Origin: a virus
Virus record (IMG/VR): IMGVR_UViG_3300025128_000111
Coordinates: 1-40,836 of that record
DNA: 40,836 nucleotides
Direction: 5' to 3' (one strand)
Each line of letters opens with the position of its first letter. Position 1 is the stretch's first letter. Below the pieces are notes generated by a model, which saw only the letters and a program-made list of their open reading frames with translations, was not told where the DNA came from and searched no databases. Shown in pieces: positions 31,927 to 40,836 of this stretch. The translations under genes were made by a program, and so were the position numbers.

Positions 31927-32103
31927 TCAGAGACCTTCTATGTTTTGCAGCGTTTCTACGTTACCCGTAGCAGACCAAATAATCCTGGCCCCCAACGCAA
32001 GCCACACCATCACCACAGGTATGAACACCATACCCACCAGGAGCTGTACCCCCGTAATAGTGGTTCCACCACCCTTGCGCTGTTCTCGTTCTTCATCTGC
32101 CAT
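31927..32103 (-). CDS. Single-pass membrane protein (58 aa)
   Basis: The start at 32103 (MADEEREQRKGGG) fits a short overlap with the SLT gene's end. Residues 16-37 form a strong transmembrane helix (VGMVFIPVVMVWLALG). The charged N-terminus would face the cytoplasm. It may be a second holin/antiholin or lysis accessory. Confidence 0.65.
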   Translation of the reverse strand: MADEEREQRKGGGTTITGVQLLVGMVFIPVVMVWLALGARIIWSATGNVETLQNIEGL

Positions 32104-32653
32104 AACAGCTCCACGCGTTCCAGCTCTGTAACATCCAAATCTCATAAGCGATCTGTGCGTTCTCCACAGGGTCGAGCACGTTACGAGTCCCCACTAACTG
32201 AGACCAATAGTTCATGTTGATTTGAAACAAGCCATACGAATCTCCCGAGTCGCCTATAGCGTCCGGTCTACCCGTGCTCTCACACATGATGATGTGATAG
32301 ATCTGCTCGAACATACTGTTGTCCTGTATCCAAGAGCCGTCCTCAATCTGTATGACGTGTCCAGTTACGTGCGAACGCCAGCTTGTCTGAGCCAGGATGG
32401 TTTTGATTTCGTGCTTGGATAGATATTCAACTTCACGTTCAGCCGTAGGTACTGAGACTTCAATGTCTTCTACCATCCTGTCACCCACACCCAACGTCAC
32501 CGGCCCTACAGGGGTGATAAGGAGCGGAGTCACAACCTCAACCACAGGTGGTGGTATTGGAACCGCATAGCTGATGTGGACTACGTCGGGGATGGTGGCT
32601 GGCATGAGTAGGAATACTCCTAAAGCGACACCGATTCCCAACGAGCGTTTCAT
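32093..32653 (-). CDS. Secreted SLT-type lytic transglycosylase
   Basis: This 186-residue enzyme has an N-terminal signal/anchor (residues 3-22), a Pro/Val-rich linker, then a lysozyme-like SLT domain. Catalytic Glu125 is in MCESTGRPDAIG and GLFQIN lies at 141-146, with a Trp-rich end (WNAWSCYGR). It cuts glycan strands of peptidoglycan. The signal and short linker imply export by the host or a virion role in entry. It overlaps the membrane-anchored beta protein gene by ATGA. Confidence 0.8.
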   Translation of the reverse strand: MKRSLGIGVALGVFLLMPATIPDVVHISYAVPIPPPVVEVVTPLLITPVGPVTLGVGDRMVEDIEVSVPTAEREVEYLSKHEIKTILAQTSWRSHVTGHVIQIEDGSWIQDNSMFEQIYHIIMCESTGRPDAIGDSGDSYGLFQINMNYWSQLVGTRNVLDPVENAQIAYEIWMLQSWNAWSCYGR

Positions 32654-33636
32654 TTTACGATGATGGATTTCTCTACGTTGTTAGATGCAGTCATAGTGCT
32701 GTACAAAGTCGCAGCAGATATAACTAGCTCAAAGGTGTCGAGCGAAGCATCCGCCCCGAACGTTGAGTTCTGAAGGGTGAACGTACCGGCATGGAGGTTG
32801 TTGATAGTTATACCCCCACCGTAGGCTCGAACATTCGAGATAGTCAGTTTCTTACATTGACTCGAAGCCGTGATAGTTGAGATTTCAATTTTGTCGAATG
32901 AGCTTCCCCCGCCACCAACGGAGGGGATACTGACTGCACCACGCTCTGACTGCACCGTTATCGCCGCAGGGGTACTGCTTAACGTACCGCCAATACTGAT
33001 ACCAGATGCCTGGTTATTAAGAATATTCATAGTGTGGAACTGGCTGTTATCTATGGTGAGCTTCGTTGCAGTGACGTTATCTAATATGACCGTCTCACAT
33101 TCAAGCACCTTCCCGGTAGCCCCAATGATTTTGATAGTGTCAGTGGCACTGCCGAAAGTCGCTCCAATGTCTACGTCGTTAATTGTGATGTTGCTTGCTC
33201 TAGCTCCACTCATGTTGATCTTGAGGGTGTTGGTCATAAGCTGACGTTCTTCGAGTGTGGCGTTCTCAGGTATTACCCAGTCCTCACCAACCTTGAGTGT
33301 CTGGTCAGGCTTAACAGCAGCGACATTATAGATGGCCGGATCTGGGAAATGGCTTGCGGCTTGAGTGAACACGACCGACGTACCAATGGCAAAACCTGTC
33401 ACCAAAAGACCGATGGCCCCACCCAATATTCCAATTTTCCAAACGCCGCCCGTAATCGTCATGCCACGCACGGAAGCAATCTTCAGATTAGGCGGTTGCC
33501 ATCCTCCGAATGACGGCATACGTAGATTTATTTCTGGGGTTTTCCAATTAGGAAACCTCAGTCTAATAGGTGGTAGATGTACGTCCTTTAGAGCGAATAC
33601 ACGCTTGAAGAAGGGTGGTTTCTTTTTCTCATCCAT
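32650..33636 (-). CDS. Membrane-anchored beta-helix-like protein
   Basis: This 328-residue protein has a basic, Pro-rich N-terminus (1-60) and one transmembrane segment (about 66-90). A long Thr/Ile/Ser/Asn-rich region of short strands follows (ATKLTIDNSQFHTMNILNNQ; YGGGITINNLHAGTFTLQNS), as in right-handed beta-helices. Such a cytoplasmic tail plus surface-exposed solenoid is unusual among tail genes. It may be a fibre-like virion protein or a host-surface change. Function unknown. Confidence 0.65.
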   Translation of the reverse strand: MDEKKKPPFFKRVFALKDVHLPPIRLRFPNWKTPEINLRMPSFGGWQPPNLKIASVRGMTITGGVWKIGILGGAIGLLVTGFAIGTSVVFTQAASHFPDPAIYNVAAVKPDQTLKVGEDWVIPENATLEERQLMTNTLKINMSGARASNITINDVDIGATFGSATDTIKIIGATGKVLECETVILDNVTATKLTIDNSQFHTMNILNNQASGISIGGTLSSTPAAITVQSERGAVSIPSVGGGGSSFDKIEISTITASSQCKKLTISNVRAYGGGITINNLHAGTFTLQNSTFGADASLDTFELVISAATLYSTMTASNNVEKSIIVK

Positions 33637-34466
33637 TATGCGTTCCTTGTGATTTTCATGTAGCTACCCACCAGTAGTGATGTGTTACTACCGTTCGCAG
33701 TGTTTTGCGCCCATTGGAAATTCAAATTCCCTGCGGTTGAACTGTTGTGAATTGTGGCAAACAACGGCACGACGACTTTGTTGTCTGCTGCTGTACCTTG
33801 TCCTGACAGAGCCATTGTTTGAGTCTGGTCGTGCATGGAGTTGTAGGTTGTGATCGCTCCACCACCAGAAGGAGCAGCCGCGTTGATTGCTGACGCTCCA
33901 GTCTGGCCCCATTCAATCGTGCAACCCGATACCGATCCGATGTCCCACTTAAACTTCACGTCCGGTGTTGTACCAGATAGATAGATCAGCACGAACTCTG
34001 CGACGTATGTTGCGTTCGCTACTAATGCAGTGGTGAAGTCCGTCAATGTGGTTAACGTAGCGGTGTTGTTAATCGTTTGCTCGGCACTAAGTAGCGCCAG
34101 GTTGGTACTCGCACCATCAGCCACCTCTACCACCTGAGAGCCGTTGCCATACACCAACACATTCTTTGTGGAGTTGTAGGACATACGCCCTGCTGTGACA
34201 TCAGAAGGGGCTGATTGATTGGTAATCTGTAATGTCGTAGGAGTGACTACCCCAGCAGAGTTCACTACCAGCGCATCGACAGCACTGGAATTTTGTACCT
34301 TAAAGAACTGACTGCCACCAGTGTTGGACATCCGTATATAGAAGTCTGTTCCTGCCGCTGCTTTCATAAGTGCTGAAAAGTCTCTCGTACCCTCCAGTGC
34401 TTCTTTGTATTGGTTAATGTCTGAACTATTCGCCACATTGCCTGACGTAACACTGTTAAGAGCCAT
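33636..34466 (-). CDS. Tail fibre-like protein (276 aa)
   Basis: The start at 34466 overlaps the previous stop (TAATG). The N-terminus (MALNSVTSGNVANSSDINQY) and following mixed strands are common in fibre or short tail-spike proteins of phages. A VADGASTN-like transition marks the shift to a Gly/Ser/Thr-rich jelly-roll-like C-terminus. It is probably a virion attachment component. Confidence 0.6.
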   Translation of the reverse strand: MALNSVTSGNVANSSDINQYKEALEGTRDFSALMKAAAGTDFYIRMSNTGGSQFFKVQNSSAVDALVVNSAGVVTPTTLQITNQSAPSDVTAGRMSYNSTKNVLVYGNGSQVVEVADGASTNLALLSAEQTINNTATLTTLTDFTTALVANATYVAEFVLIYLSGTTPDVKFKWDIGSVSGCTIEWGQTGASAINAAAPSGGGAITTYNSMHDQTQTMALSGQGTAADNKVVVPLFATIHNSSTAGNLNFQWAQNTANGSNTSLLVGSYMKITRNA

Positions 34467-36568
34467 TATGCGTACACCTTTCCGGTATCCCATGCACTCA
34501 CGTCGTAAACCAAATCGTCACCCAGATCCGTGAGTTGGTTAATCTGGGCAAACGACACTGTATATACCTGTAGGTCACGACCATCCTTCGCCATCACGCC
34601 AGCGGCGCGTAGGTTGAGCATCTTGACTGAATAGGTCCGATTAAAAATGTCGGTGAGGGTGATGAGTCTGTCTGAAGCGTTAAATAAAAAGTTCTCGCTG
34701 ACCTTTGCTCCGTGCCGGGAATTACCGCCACCCTTCAGTGGGAGATCGTCACCAACCAAGATGTCGCACTCGAACAAACGGCGGCGCTTCGGAGCAATCG
34801 TGGTGTCCAGTACCACTGAGTCAATCGACGCGACGTTCTTTTCTGTCGCACGAGTCATTTTCAGGATGTACCGAATCTTGTTGAACCTGATTTCTGTAGT
34901 GATACGGAACGACGCATTATCGTCTGTCGCTATACCAATGGACGTACCAGTAATGTCACCTTTACGCACGTTTTCAAGGAACGTATCCGCATAGTTCGTT
35001 GTATCCGTCACATAGCTAATCGTTGTAGGAGACGATTCATTGGCAGTGGTCGATAGCACACGCGCACCGTTCAATAACTTCTGAGATGCTGCTTGCCCGA
35101 CATCCACCCAGGGACCCACCACATACTGACCCTGCGTATAATCATCATCAAAGGCGTAGTCTGGATCGGTGTCAGGTAACATGCCTACCTTTGGAAGCCT
35201 GAACCCACCAAGATACCCGTATGACGGAGCGCCTATACCTGTCGCATCAGTGCCAAAGAGTAGGTAGGGGTTAGTGTCTGTGATTAATCCTGCACCAAAT
35301 ACGCCGATACCTTTAATAGCTGGGTACTGTATATATGTGAGAGTGTGGAAATTAGTTGTACCTGGTAGCCCCTTCATGATGTAGCTCACGCCTCGGTCGT
35401 TTACAAGCGAGAAATACAGCCACTCAGAGTCGCCACTAATCCCGGTAATACGTCCGTCTAACTCTTCTGAACCAGCCTGAGCCGCACTAGGAGGCCATAC
35501 AATCGTCTGTGTATTGTTGTTTGGGTCTATCTGTAAGATGCGTCTGCCGTATTGGACGTATATATTGCCGTCACTCCACACATACGGACGCGACCCGTTA
35601 CCGGCTCGTGAGTACCACGGCTCTGCATTACCTGTGTTATCCCAGACGCTGAGAGAATCAGATCCGTCAGTGCGCCAGATTGAATTTACTTTGAACACAT
35701 ATATAAAGTTGCCACCGATGATCATCCCAGCGACGGTGTCGTTGAGCGAGTCGCCTAACGCAATGGCCGCTGACCACGCAGCACCGCCGTTTTGACCGTT
35801 GACGTTAGATCGCACTTCACCAGCCCCGTTTACACCCCAAAGATACGGACTGCCCGATGTCTCTCCACGAATGGCAAAAAACAACATTTCTGCGTTTGAT
35901 AAATTGCTTTGGGTCCAAGTCACTCCATCATCGGTAGAGTAGTAGTACTTAATAGCTGCACCAGTAGACGTAACCATCCCAGCCACAAACAACGTGCCGT
36001 TAAAGTCGATGATGTCTGTCATTGCAAAACCGGACGCGAAACTGAAATTAGCCTGGGTCCACGTCGGTGTAGCTCCACCAGTAAAGTACCAAAGATACTG
36101 TCCACCAAACGCCCACACATACCCTGTGCTTGGTGCGTAATAAAACTTCACCTCTGGATTCGGATCTCGTGTATAGCCTGTGGAGGATGTGAAAAACAAT
36201 GAGGACGCAAGCGACGTCTGATGATACTGGACATCAGGACCGGCATAGAGCTTTCCTGCGTAGCTTGCATCCACACCACGAGTAAACGAATACTTGGTTA
36301 GGGACCCGGCTTCTTCATACTCGACTGAGTTAAACGCACAGCCACCCTGCCAGTTCTCATAGGCCACTGGAACTTCTACCTCGATAGGCACAGAAGCGTA
36401 ATCGAATGACGCGGTATTGAATTGTGGTGTGACCTGCTCAGATAGTGACGCACGGTAGCCGAGTATGCCGTCAATATCGTTCAGCATGAACCCTAGCTTC
36501 TGATTATCTACCTCCAGGTAAATGTCGTAAGGGGTATCTACCCGTGAGCCGGTACTGATGAGTGCCAT
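34466..36568 (-). CDS. Beta-propeller tail protein (700 aa)
   Basis: This large protein has repeated short segments like STGYVWAFGGQYLWYFTGGA and YYSTDDGVTWTQSN, which are BNR/Asp-box or propeller blades. The SxDDGxTW motif is the Asp-box. It ends in a mixed alpha/beta part. It could be a tail hub, a receptor-binding or glycan-binding protein. The start is in a TAATG overlap with the 456-residue gene. Confidence 0.65.
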   Translation of the reverse strand: MALISTGSRVDTPYDIYLEVDNQKLGFMLNDIDGILGYRASLSEQVTPQFNTASFDYASVPIEVEVPVAYENWQGGCAFNSVEYEEAGSLTKYSFTRGVDASYAGKLYAGPDVQYHQTSLASSLFFTSSTGYTRDPNPEVKFYYAPSTGYVWAFGGQYLWYFTGGATPTWTQANFSFASGFAMTDIIDFNGTLFVAGMVTSTGAAIKYYYSTDDGVTWTQSNLSNAEMLFFAIRGETSGSPYLWGVNGAGEVRSNVNGQNGGAAWSAAIALGDSLNDTVAGMIIGGNFIYVFKVNSIWRTDGSDSLSVWDNTGNAEPWYSRAGNGSRPYVWSDGNIYVQYGRRILQIDPNNNTQTIVWPPSAAQAGSEELDGRITGISGDSEWLYFSLVNDRGVSYIMKGLPGTTNFHTLTYIQYPAIKGIGVFGAGLITDTNPYLLFGTDATGIGAPSYGYLGGFRLPKVGMLPDTDPDYAFDDDYTQGQYVVGPWVDVGQAASQKLLNGARVLSTTANESSPTTISYVTDTTNYADTFLENVRKGDITGTSIGIATDDNASFRITTEIRFNKIRYILKMTRATEKNVASIDSVVLDTTIAPKRRRLFECDILVGDDLPLKGGGNSRHGAKVSENFLFNASDRLITLTDIFNRTYSVKMLNLRAAGVMAKDGRDLQVYTVSFAQINQLTDLGDDLVYDVSAWDTGKVYA

Positions 36569-37938
36569 TATTGATAAGGACTACGGATCGTGGGTCGTTG
36601 CGGTATGACGTATCCCCACGCTTTCGTCGCATCCTTCTTTCTGTCTATGATCTGGATTCTTCTGGCAATGGTTTCAAACTCTTCCGTAGTCAGCCCTTCA
36701 CGCTCGAACAGGATTTCTGCTGCGGCTCCGTACAGTACCTGTGCTGACCCCTGGTCAAGCTCCATCGTGTTCGTACATTGGGTCGCTGGGACACTCCCAA
36801 GCTCTGACAGATACTGTCTCCCGACCATGCGGATCTGCCGTCCATTGGTGGGAACCCAAGAGAGCTGAACCTTCTGTGTAGTGGCATCACGTCTGATGAG
36901 GTGTGCTTCGCGCCACGGGTACACGTCCTGTATAAGATTGGACTCCCCGTAGTAGAGCCATGCGCGGTTAAAGAATGCGGTCGCACCTGTTGATGTCCCT
37001 CCTGCCACAATTAAGGTCGCTGTCAACGTGGCGGCGTTCGTCGGAGAGATGTTCTTCTCTACCGTAAGCAGCTCCCAACCTGTACCTCCATGCAACGAAG
37101 AAGCAGTATCACCATCATCGTCAGTGAGCTGAATTTTGACCCCAGAGGTGTCACGAGTATTCACCCACATTCCGAACGTCATGCGCCGTCCTGCGGCTTG
37201 TGAGGCTGTTATGGACATGCTGCCGACTGTCTGTGCCAGAGTCCCTGTAGTCGCTGCCGCAGTAGCCAATTTCATGCAGCTTGTGTCGTACTTTGGAATC
37301 AAGCGATCCATGTTGGTTTGGCTGACTATCGTGGCTGTGGTGTTGCTCACCGTCCAGCTTGTAGTTGTGTCACCCACCGGATTAGACAAGACGTTCCATT
37401 CAGCCGTCACTGACTGCGGGTCTTCCACAAATATGTACATCGGGCCTGAACGAATGTCTGGGTTGATGTCATACCAGTCACTCAGTCCGTCTGACGTGGA
37501 TGTATCGTCGTAAATTAAGCGGAAGGCGTGTTCAAATACATCTTCGCGTAGCCTGGCTTCATCCAAACACTCGAACTTGAGCGACGGATCGTACCGATGT
37601 ATCTGGTAATCCGTACCACTAGCCACTGTCTCGCTAAATGGCGGGTCTACAAACACAGTCCCGGTAGCAGACACAAACTGAGTAATGCGCCTTACGTCGT
37701 ATTGCAGGTTCCCTGCACCTGTGATTCTGACATAGAAATCAATGATCTGATCGTCACCAAAACGTGACAACGATGTGTCTACGAGCGTATTGAACGTACC
37801 TGACCCTGCACTCGTGGTGGTACTAGCCCAATAATCGTTGATGAACTTACTAAATCCTACTAATAAATCACACCCTGAAATAGTAGTAGTCCCACTAGAG
37901 CTAGTGGGAAATCCTATACCTACTGGTCCCATTACCAT
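36568..37938 (-). CDS. Tail protein (456 aa), complete copy
   Basis: This 456-residue protein follows the fibre partner gene with ATG at 37938. The N-terminal 180 residues are neck/tail-like (DYQIHRYDPSLKFECLDEAR). Residues about 180-340 form a carbohydrate-binding-like beta sandwich (ATTGTLAQTVGSMSITASQ; GRRMTFGMWVNTRDTSGVKI). The end is helical (AAEILFEREGLTTEEFETIA). It is probably a tail-tip, adaptor or fibre-connecting protein. Its N-terminal half is repeated at 1-722. Confidence 0.7.
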   Translation of the reverse strand: MVMGPVGIGFPTSSSGTTTISGCDLLVGFSKFINDYWASTTTSAGSGTFNTLVDTSLSRFGDDQIIDFYVRITGAGNLQYDVRRITQFVSATGTVFVDPPFSETVASGTDYQIHRYDPSLKFECLDEARLREDVFEHAFRLIYDDTSTSDGLSDWYDINPDIRSGPMYIFVEDPQSVTAEWNVLSNPVGDTTTSWTVSNTTATIVSQTNMDRLIPKYDTSCMKLATAAATTGTLAQTVGSMSITASQAAGRRMTFGMWVNTRDTSGVKIQLTDDDGDTASSLHGGTGWELLTVEKNISPTNAATLTATLIVAGGTSTGATAFFNRAWLYYGESNLIQDVYPWREAHLIRRDATTQKVQLSWVPTNGRQIRMVGRQYLSELGSVPATQCTNTMELDQGSAQVLYGAAAEILFEREGLTTEEFETIARRIQIIDRKKDATKAWGYVIPQRPTIRSPYQ

Positions 37939-37952
37939 GTCAGGCTCCTATC
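37220..37952. repeat. Imperfect long direct repeat, right copy A
   Basis: Same orientation as 1-735, with scattered substitutions and one codon indel. Confidence 0.9.
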
Positions 37953-38205
37953 GTCGCTCGTTATTTCCGTATGTATCAGAATTAAAATACGGGCGGTCGT
38001 GTACCGTGGCGAGCAAGTATTCCTCAGCCGTCGCCGTTATAAGCTCCCATTCATCAGTCGTGATGTCGGTGCGCTCCCATGACTGCGACGCATCAAAATA
38101 ATCCGTTTCCGTTACTGACAATTTTGTATCGTCGAGCGCGACCGTATCCGTATCTTTGAAAATCCATCGGATTTCACGCGATACCTTAGATCTAATTAGT
38201 TTCAT
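37948..38205 (-). CDS. Small fibre-associated protein, variant 2
   Basis: This 85-residue acidic protein sits exactly where variant 1 (97 residues) sits in the left copy, but shares no visible sequence with it. It has DTVALDDTKLSVTETDYFDA and a helical TAEEYLLATV end. It starts 4 bases after the fibre stop. Co-variation with the fibre C-terminus suggests a cognate partner, such as a chaperone or tip protein. Confidence 0.6.
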   Translation of the reverse strand: MKLIRSKVSREIRWIFKDTDTVALDDTKLSVTETDYFDASQSWERTDITTDEWELITATAEEYLLATVHDRPYFNSDTYGNNERR

Positions 38206-38208
38206 TGG

Positions 38209-40596
38209 TTACGCTCCTGATTGTGCTTGGTTGCCTGTATCTGTTATCAGTATTGATGTCGCTGTGGTGGCTGTACCAATTTTCCCATAGCCTAAATCAG
38301 TCATCGAATAACCACCTGCTGCCGTCAAATACACATCGCTTCCGCGCGTTAGTCCGCTTACATCGGTATTAGTTCCACTGATAATCGTGATGGTTCCAGC
38401 CGAACCACCCGAAATAGCCGCCTCAGAAATACCAAAGAAATTTGGGGCCGTTGTTTGGCCTGTCGGCATCGTGTAGATATTGCCCATCCCGTTATTTCCG
38501 TTGTTGTTATTCCAGCAGACGACCATCTTGCCGCCTGTGTACGGGCCGCAGCCTTGATTGTAGCCATTCGCACCTGTGCCCATAGTGTAGTTATAAATAA
38601 CATCCAAGCCCGCTCGGACATATTCCATATTTTGCCCGATTCCTAAAGGTACGCCATGCACATCGTCATCGGTTCCAGAATAGGTCGCATACAAATTCCC
38701 GCTTGTCTGGTCAACTGCCACATTTATCAAGGGCGGATACGAAGCGGTGACCTGCGTAACTCCGCTCAGGGAATATGGTCGCGCCGCAATAATTTCATTC
38801 GTGGTAACGCGTAGAGCGATCAAAGTCGGCTCGCCGTCGTTGTCACTTTTGAACCCAACATGATGAAAGTCGTTCACATCGTCGTAATCCATATTGAACG
38901 AATGGTCGCTCGAACTACACGGCATGGATGGATTTATAACTATCGCCTGTGATGTAAGTGCTACTGTCGGGGTCGCGTTGGTGTAACTGTACGACTCGGC
39001 TATAAGTGCTTTAGTTTTATAACCGAGCCTGACGATTCTGTTTGACCGCGAATCCCATGTGAATTTTTGATAATAAAACGTGCCCGCAAGACCGCCCGCT
39101 GTTGTTGAGTCGCTCGCTGCGGTCGCTGTAATTGTTGAGCCTGAGATGGACATCTTGTAAAAGTCAGCCCGCGAGCTATTGTTCGAGTCAGCTACACAGG
39201 CAATCGTTACGCCGTCGGTCGCGTTGTACAGCACATTATTTCCGTGATATCCCGTCGGGGTATGTGCGCCCGTTCGGATACTGATAGGCGTTCCGTTGTT
39301 CGTCACTGTCGTGCCTGAAAATGTACAGGAGGCAATTTTGTGGTCGTAGGTGCTCGCCGTGAGTGAATAGATAACCCACAACTGGTTCAAGGTTTCATCA
39401 TAGACTGCATCTAAGAATTCACAGCCCGTGTAGGCTGATTCCAAGCCGACAGGCGTTCCCCATGTAATAGTCGAACCTGATACAGACCCCATCGCTACAG
39501 TGGGCACATTACCTGCTCCCGTATCGGTGTACGCAACCCAGACATTTCCCGTGTCTGGGTCATAACCTGTTTTAACCCACTTCACCCCCGAACCCTCAAA
39601 CTGAACACCCGTTGAGGGGCGCGACCCATCTGCGCGAGTGTCAGCAATCGTCGACACAGTGCCGTCGCTATTCAACGCAACTGCGACACCAGCACCAGAT
39701 ATAGCACCAGTCGCAGTCATTTCTTTTGTGCCCCCACTCGCAGGAATGGCAGAGAAATTTGGAGCACTCGTCGCACCTTGCGAAGTGAGAACTTCCCCCG
39801 ATGCCCCCAGAGGTAACTCTGTGATAGCCCCACTAGTATTGGAATAGAACACTTTATTGTTGCCAGCATCCAACATTGTGGCTGCGATCTGAGAAACTGT
39901 CGCGCTCTTGGTTACGTTAGAATCATCGACATCAGCGATGAGGAACTTGTCACCTTCTGCCAGGGTAGTAACTGCTGCTGAAGCGGCATTGACGCTGACA
40001 TCTACGTCGTTTGCATCCACGTTGATAGCGTTACCCGCACCTACATTGAGAGTGACATCGCCCGATGCGCCGCCCCCGGTCAGACCATCCCCTGCGGTAA
40101 CGGCTGTAATGTCTCCTGTAGCAGAACCGACTGTCTGTGTGCCTGTATTGTCTCTCCAATGCAGTACGTTTGACGTGGTGTTGTACCACATATCACCTGT
40201 TTGCAGTGATGCTGGATCGCCACCTGAACTGCGAGCCATGTTGAATCTGTCTGTGGCATCGACGGTAGTACCCGTAAGGGGTGCGTCTCCTGCGTCTAAT
40301 ACGCCGTAATCGGAACCGAGTTGTACGTTCCTCGTAGTAAATGTAAACCCTGTGAGGGTGGGAATAACTGTCACACGCTTTAATGCCACTGCGTCTGCAC
40401 CATTGAGGTACGCCTGTACCCAACCTGATGCGTCACTAATGAGAGGGTTGGCGATAGTTGTCCCGCCTGTAAGCCCTGCGTACATCGTCTGTGTGATATT
40501 GGTGGTGGTGTCTAATTGTGCGACCTGAATACTGGCCCCAGATATTGGTACACCGGAGCTGTCGAGTACCTGGTATCTCAGTGCTTGACGAACCAT
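38209..40596 (-). CDS. Tail fibre / receptor-binding protein, variant 2
   Basis: This 795-residue protein has a first 281 residues aligned without gaps to variant 1 (about four in five residues alike by eye). It keeps the GDGLTGGG shaft motif and one copy of the TVLTS-type repeat (residues 243-281); the second copy of variant 1 is absent. The C-terminal 500 residues are Thr/Ser/Gly/Asp-rich and beta-propeller-like (VKTGYDPDTGNVWVAYTDTG; SHDHSFNMDYDD-like segments), unrelated to variant 1. This is the classic pattern of swapped receptor domains. Confidence 0.8.
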   Translation of the reverse strand: MVRQALRYQVLDSSGVPISGASIQVAQLDTTTNITQTMYAGLTGGTTIANPLISDASGWVQAYLNGADAVALKRVTVIPTLTGFTFTTRNVQLGSDYGVLDAGDAPLTGTTVDATDRFNMARSSGGDPASLQTGDMWYNTTSNVLHWRDNTGTQTVGSATGDITAVTAGDGLTGGGASGDVTLNVGAGNAINVDANDVDVSVNAASAAVTTLAEGDKFLIADVDDSNVTKSATVSQIAATMLDAGNNKVFYSNTSGAITELPLGASGEVLTSQGATSAPNFSAIPASGGTKEMTATGAISGAGVAVALNSDGTVSTIADTRADGSRPSTGVQFEGSGVKWVKTGYDPDTGNVWVAYTDTGAGNVPTVAMGSVSGSTITWGTPVGLESAYTGCEFLDAVYDETLNQLWVIYSLTASTYDHKIASCTFSGTTVTNNGTPISIRTGAHTPTGYHGNNVLYNATDGVTIACVADSNNSSRADFYKMSISGSTITATAASDSTTAGGLAGTFYYQKFTWDSRSNRIVRLGYKTKALIAESYSYTNATPTVALTSQAIVINPSMPCSSSDHSFNMDYDDVNDFHHVGFKSDNDGEPTLIALRVTTNEIIAARPYSLSGVTQVTASYPPLINVAVDQTSGNLYATYSGTDDDVHGVPLGIGQNMEYVRAGLDVIYNYTMGTGANGYNQGCGPYTGGKMVVCWNNNNGNNGMGNIYTMPTGQTTAPNFFGISEAAISGGSAGTITIISGTNTDVSGLTRGSDVYLTAAGGYSMTDLGYGKIGTATTATSILITDTGNQAQSGA

Positions 40597-40610
40597 TATG
40601 TCTCCTTAGT

Positions 40611-40647
40611 TAAAAAACAGGTGGGCTACTCCCCAGTACTGCCCACC
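40611..40647 (-). terminator. Rho-independent terminator, right copy
   Basis: Same stem (GGTGGGC/GCCCACC) and T-tract as 3637-3673. Confidence 0.85.
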
Positions 40648-40661
40648 CGTTCTTTATCTGC

Positions 40662-40836
40662 TTAACCCCAGTTAACTGGTAGCAAGAACGCAATCATCTT
40701 GGTGTTGTTCCCAGCAGAGATTCCTTTAATAGTGGAATCATTCTGCTCGAAACGACCAGACTCAACCGTTACATACTTCACGTCATTCGCAGCCATAGTG
40801 ATAGCCAGGTTGCCCTGACCCTGTACCTGCGCTGGT
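40662..40836 (-). CDS. Partial decoration protein, second copy (C-terminal part)
   Basis: The last 57 or so codons and stop of the decoration gene enter from the right edge. The sequence is nearly the same as 3688-3862, with few substitutions. This makes the right edge meet the gene whose complete copy is at 3688-4065. Confidence 0.85.
   Translation of the reverse strand, partial: PAQVQGQGNLAITMAANDVKYVTVESGRFEQNDSTIKGISAGNNTKMIAFLLPVNWG

Larger units (their letters stand above)
39754..40836. repeat. Imperfect long direct repeat, right copy B
   Basis: Same orientation as 2780-3862. It covers the fibre 5' part, terminator and decoration 3' part. Confidence 0.9.

Noticed and set aside
1-40836. 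CRISPR arrays or insertion sequences
   Set aside because: No regularly spaced direct repeats with unique spacers and no transposase-like frame were seen.

Overview
The window looks like essentially a whole temperate, short-tailed (podovirus-type) phage genome with imperfectly redundant ends. Evidence for a podovirus: a terminase pair, a portal, a P22-type coat protein with a scaffold, two very large ejection-type internal proteins, several beta-rich fibre or propeller proteins, and no tape-measure, sheath or tube gene. Evidence for temperance: a tyrosine integrase, a Cro/CI-type repressor, an excisionase-like protein and a tRNA-Gly beside the integrase. No bacterial housekeeping gene is visible, and the host cannot be read from the sequence. 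The lysis genes (M23 peptidase, an r1t-like holin, a secreted SLT lytic transglycosylase) and the single-gene immunity style resemble phages of Gram-positive-type or other monoderm hosts, but this is inference only.

Layout. (1) 1-16.9 kb, minus strand: late morphogenesis operon read right to left: TerS, TerL, portal, two large internal proteins, scaffold, coat, decoration protein, terminator, tail fibre, small fibre partner, start of a tail protein. (2) 17.16-17.78 kb: structured non-coding region between late and early genes, a candidate packaging and control region. (3) 17.78-20.15 kb, plus strand: eight small, mostly acidic proteins of unknown function with GA-repeat leaders and high GATC density. 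(4) 20.2-27.0 kb, minus strand: early operon from an excisionase-like gene through winged-helix, possible annealing and RecA-like ATPase genes to a C5 methyltransferase, two Cys-rich peptides, a PAPS-reductase-like protein, an HNH nuclease and a PD-(D/E)XK-like nuclease. (5) 27.17-29.64 kb, plus strand: repressor, an unknown 245-aa protein, integrase. (6) 29.64-30.1 kb: arm-type repeats, a long hairpin and tRNA-Gly(CCC), a likely attP. (7) 30.1-40.8 kb, minus strand: tail proteins, a membrane-anchored beta protein, SLT enzyme, nuclease, M23 lysin and holin.

The most notable structure is that the two window ends are homologous but not identical. Positions 1-735 match about 37220-37952, and 2780-3862 match about 39754-40836. 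The block between them, the fibre C-terminus plus the small gene after it, is unrelated in the two copies. The partial gene at each edge is the same gene as a complete one inside. The simplest reading is a circular or circularly permuted genome of about 37 kb whose assembled ends come from two strains differing in the receptor-binding cassette; a true duplication carrying two alternative fibre cassettes is the exciting alternative.
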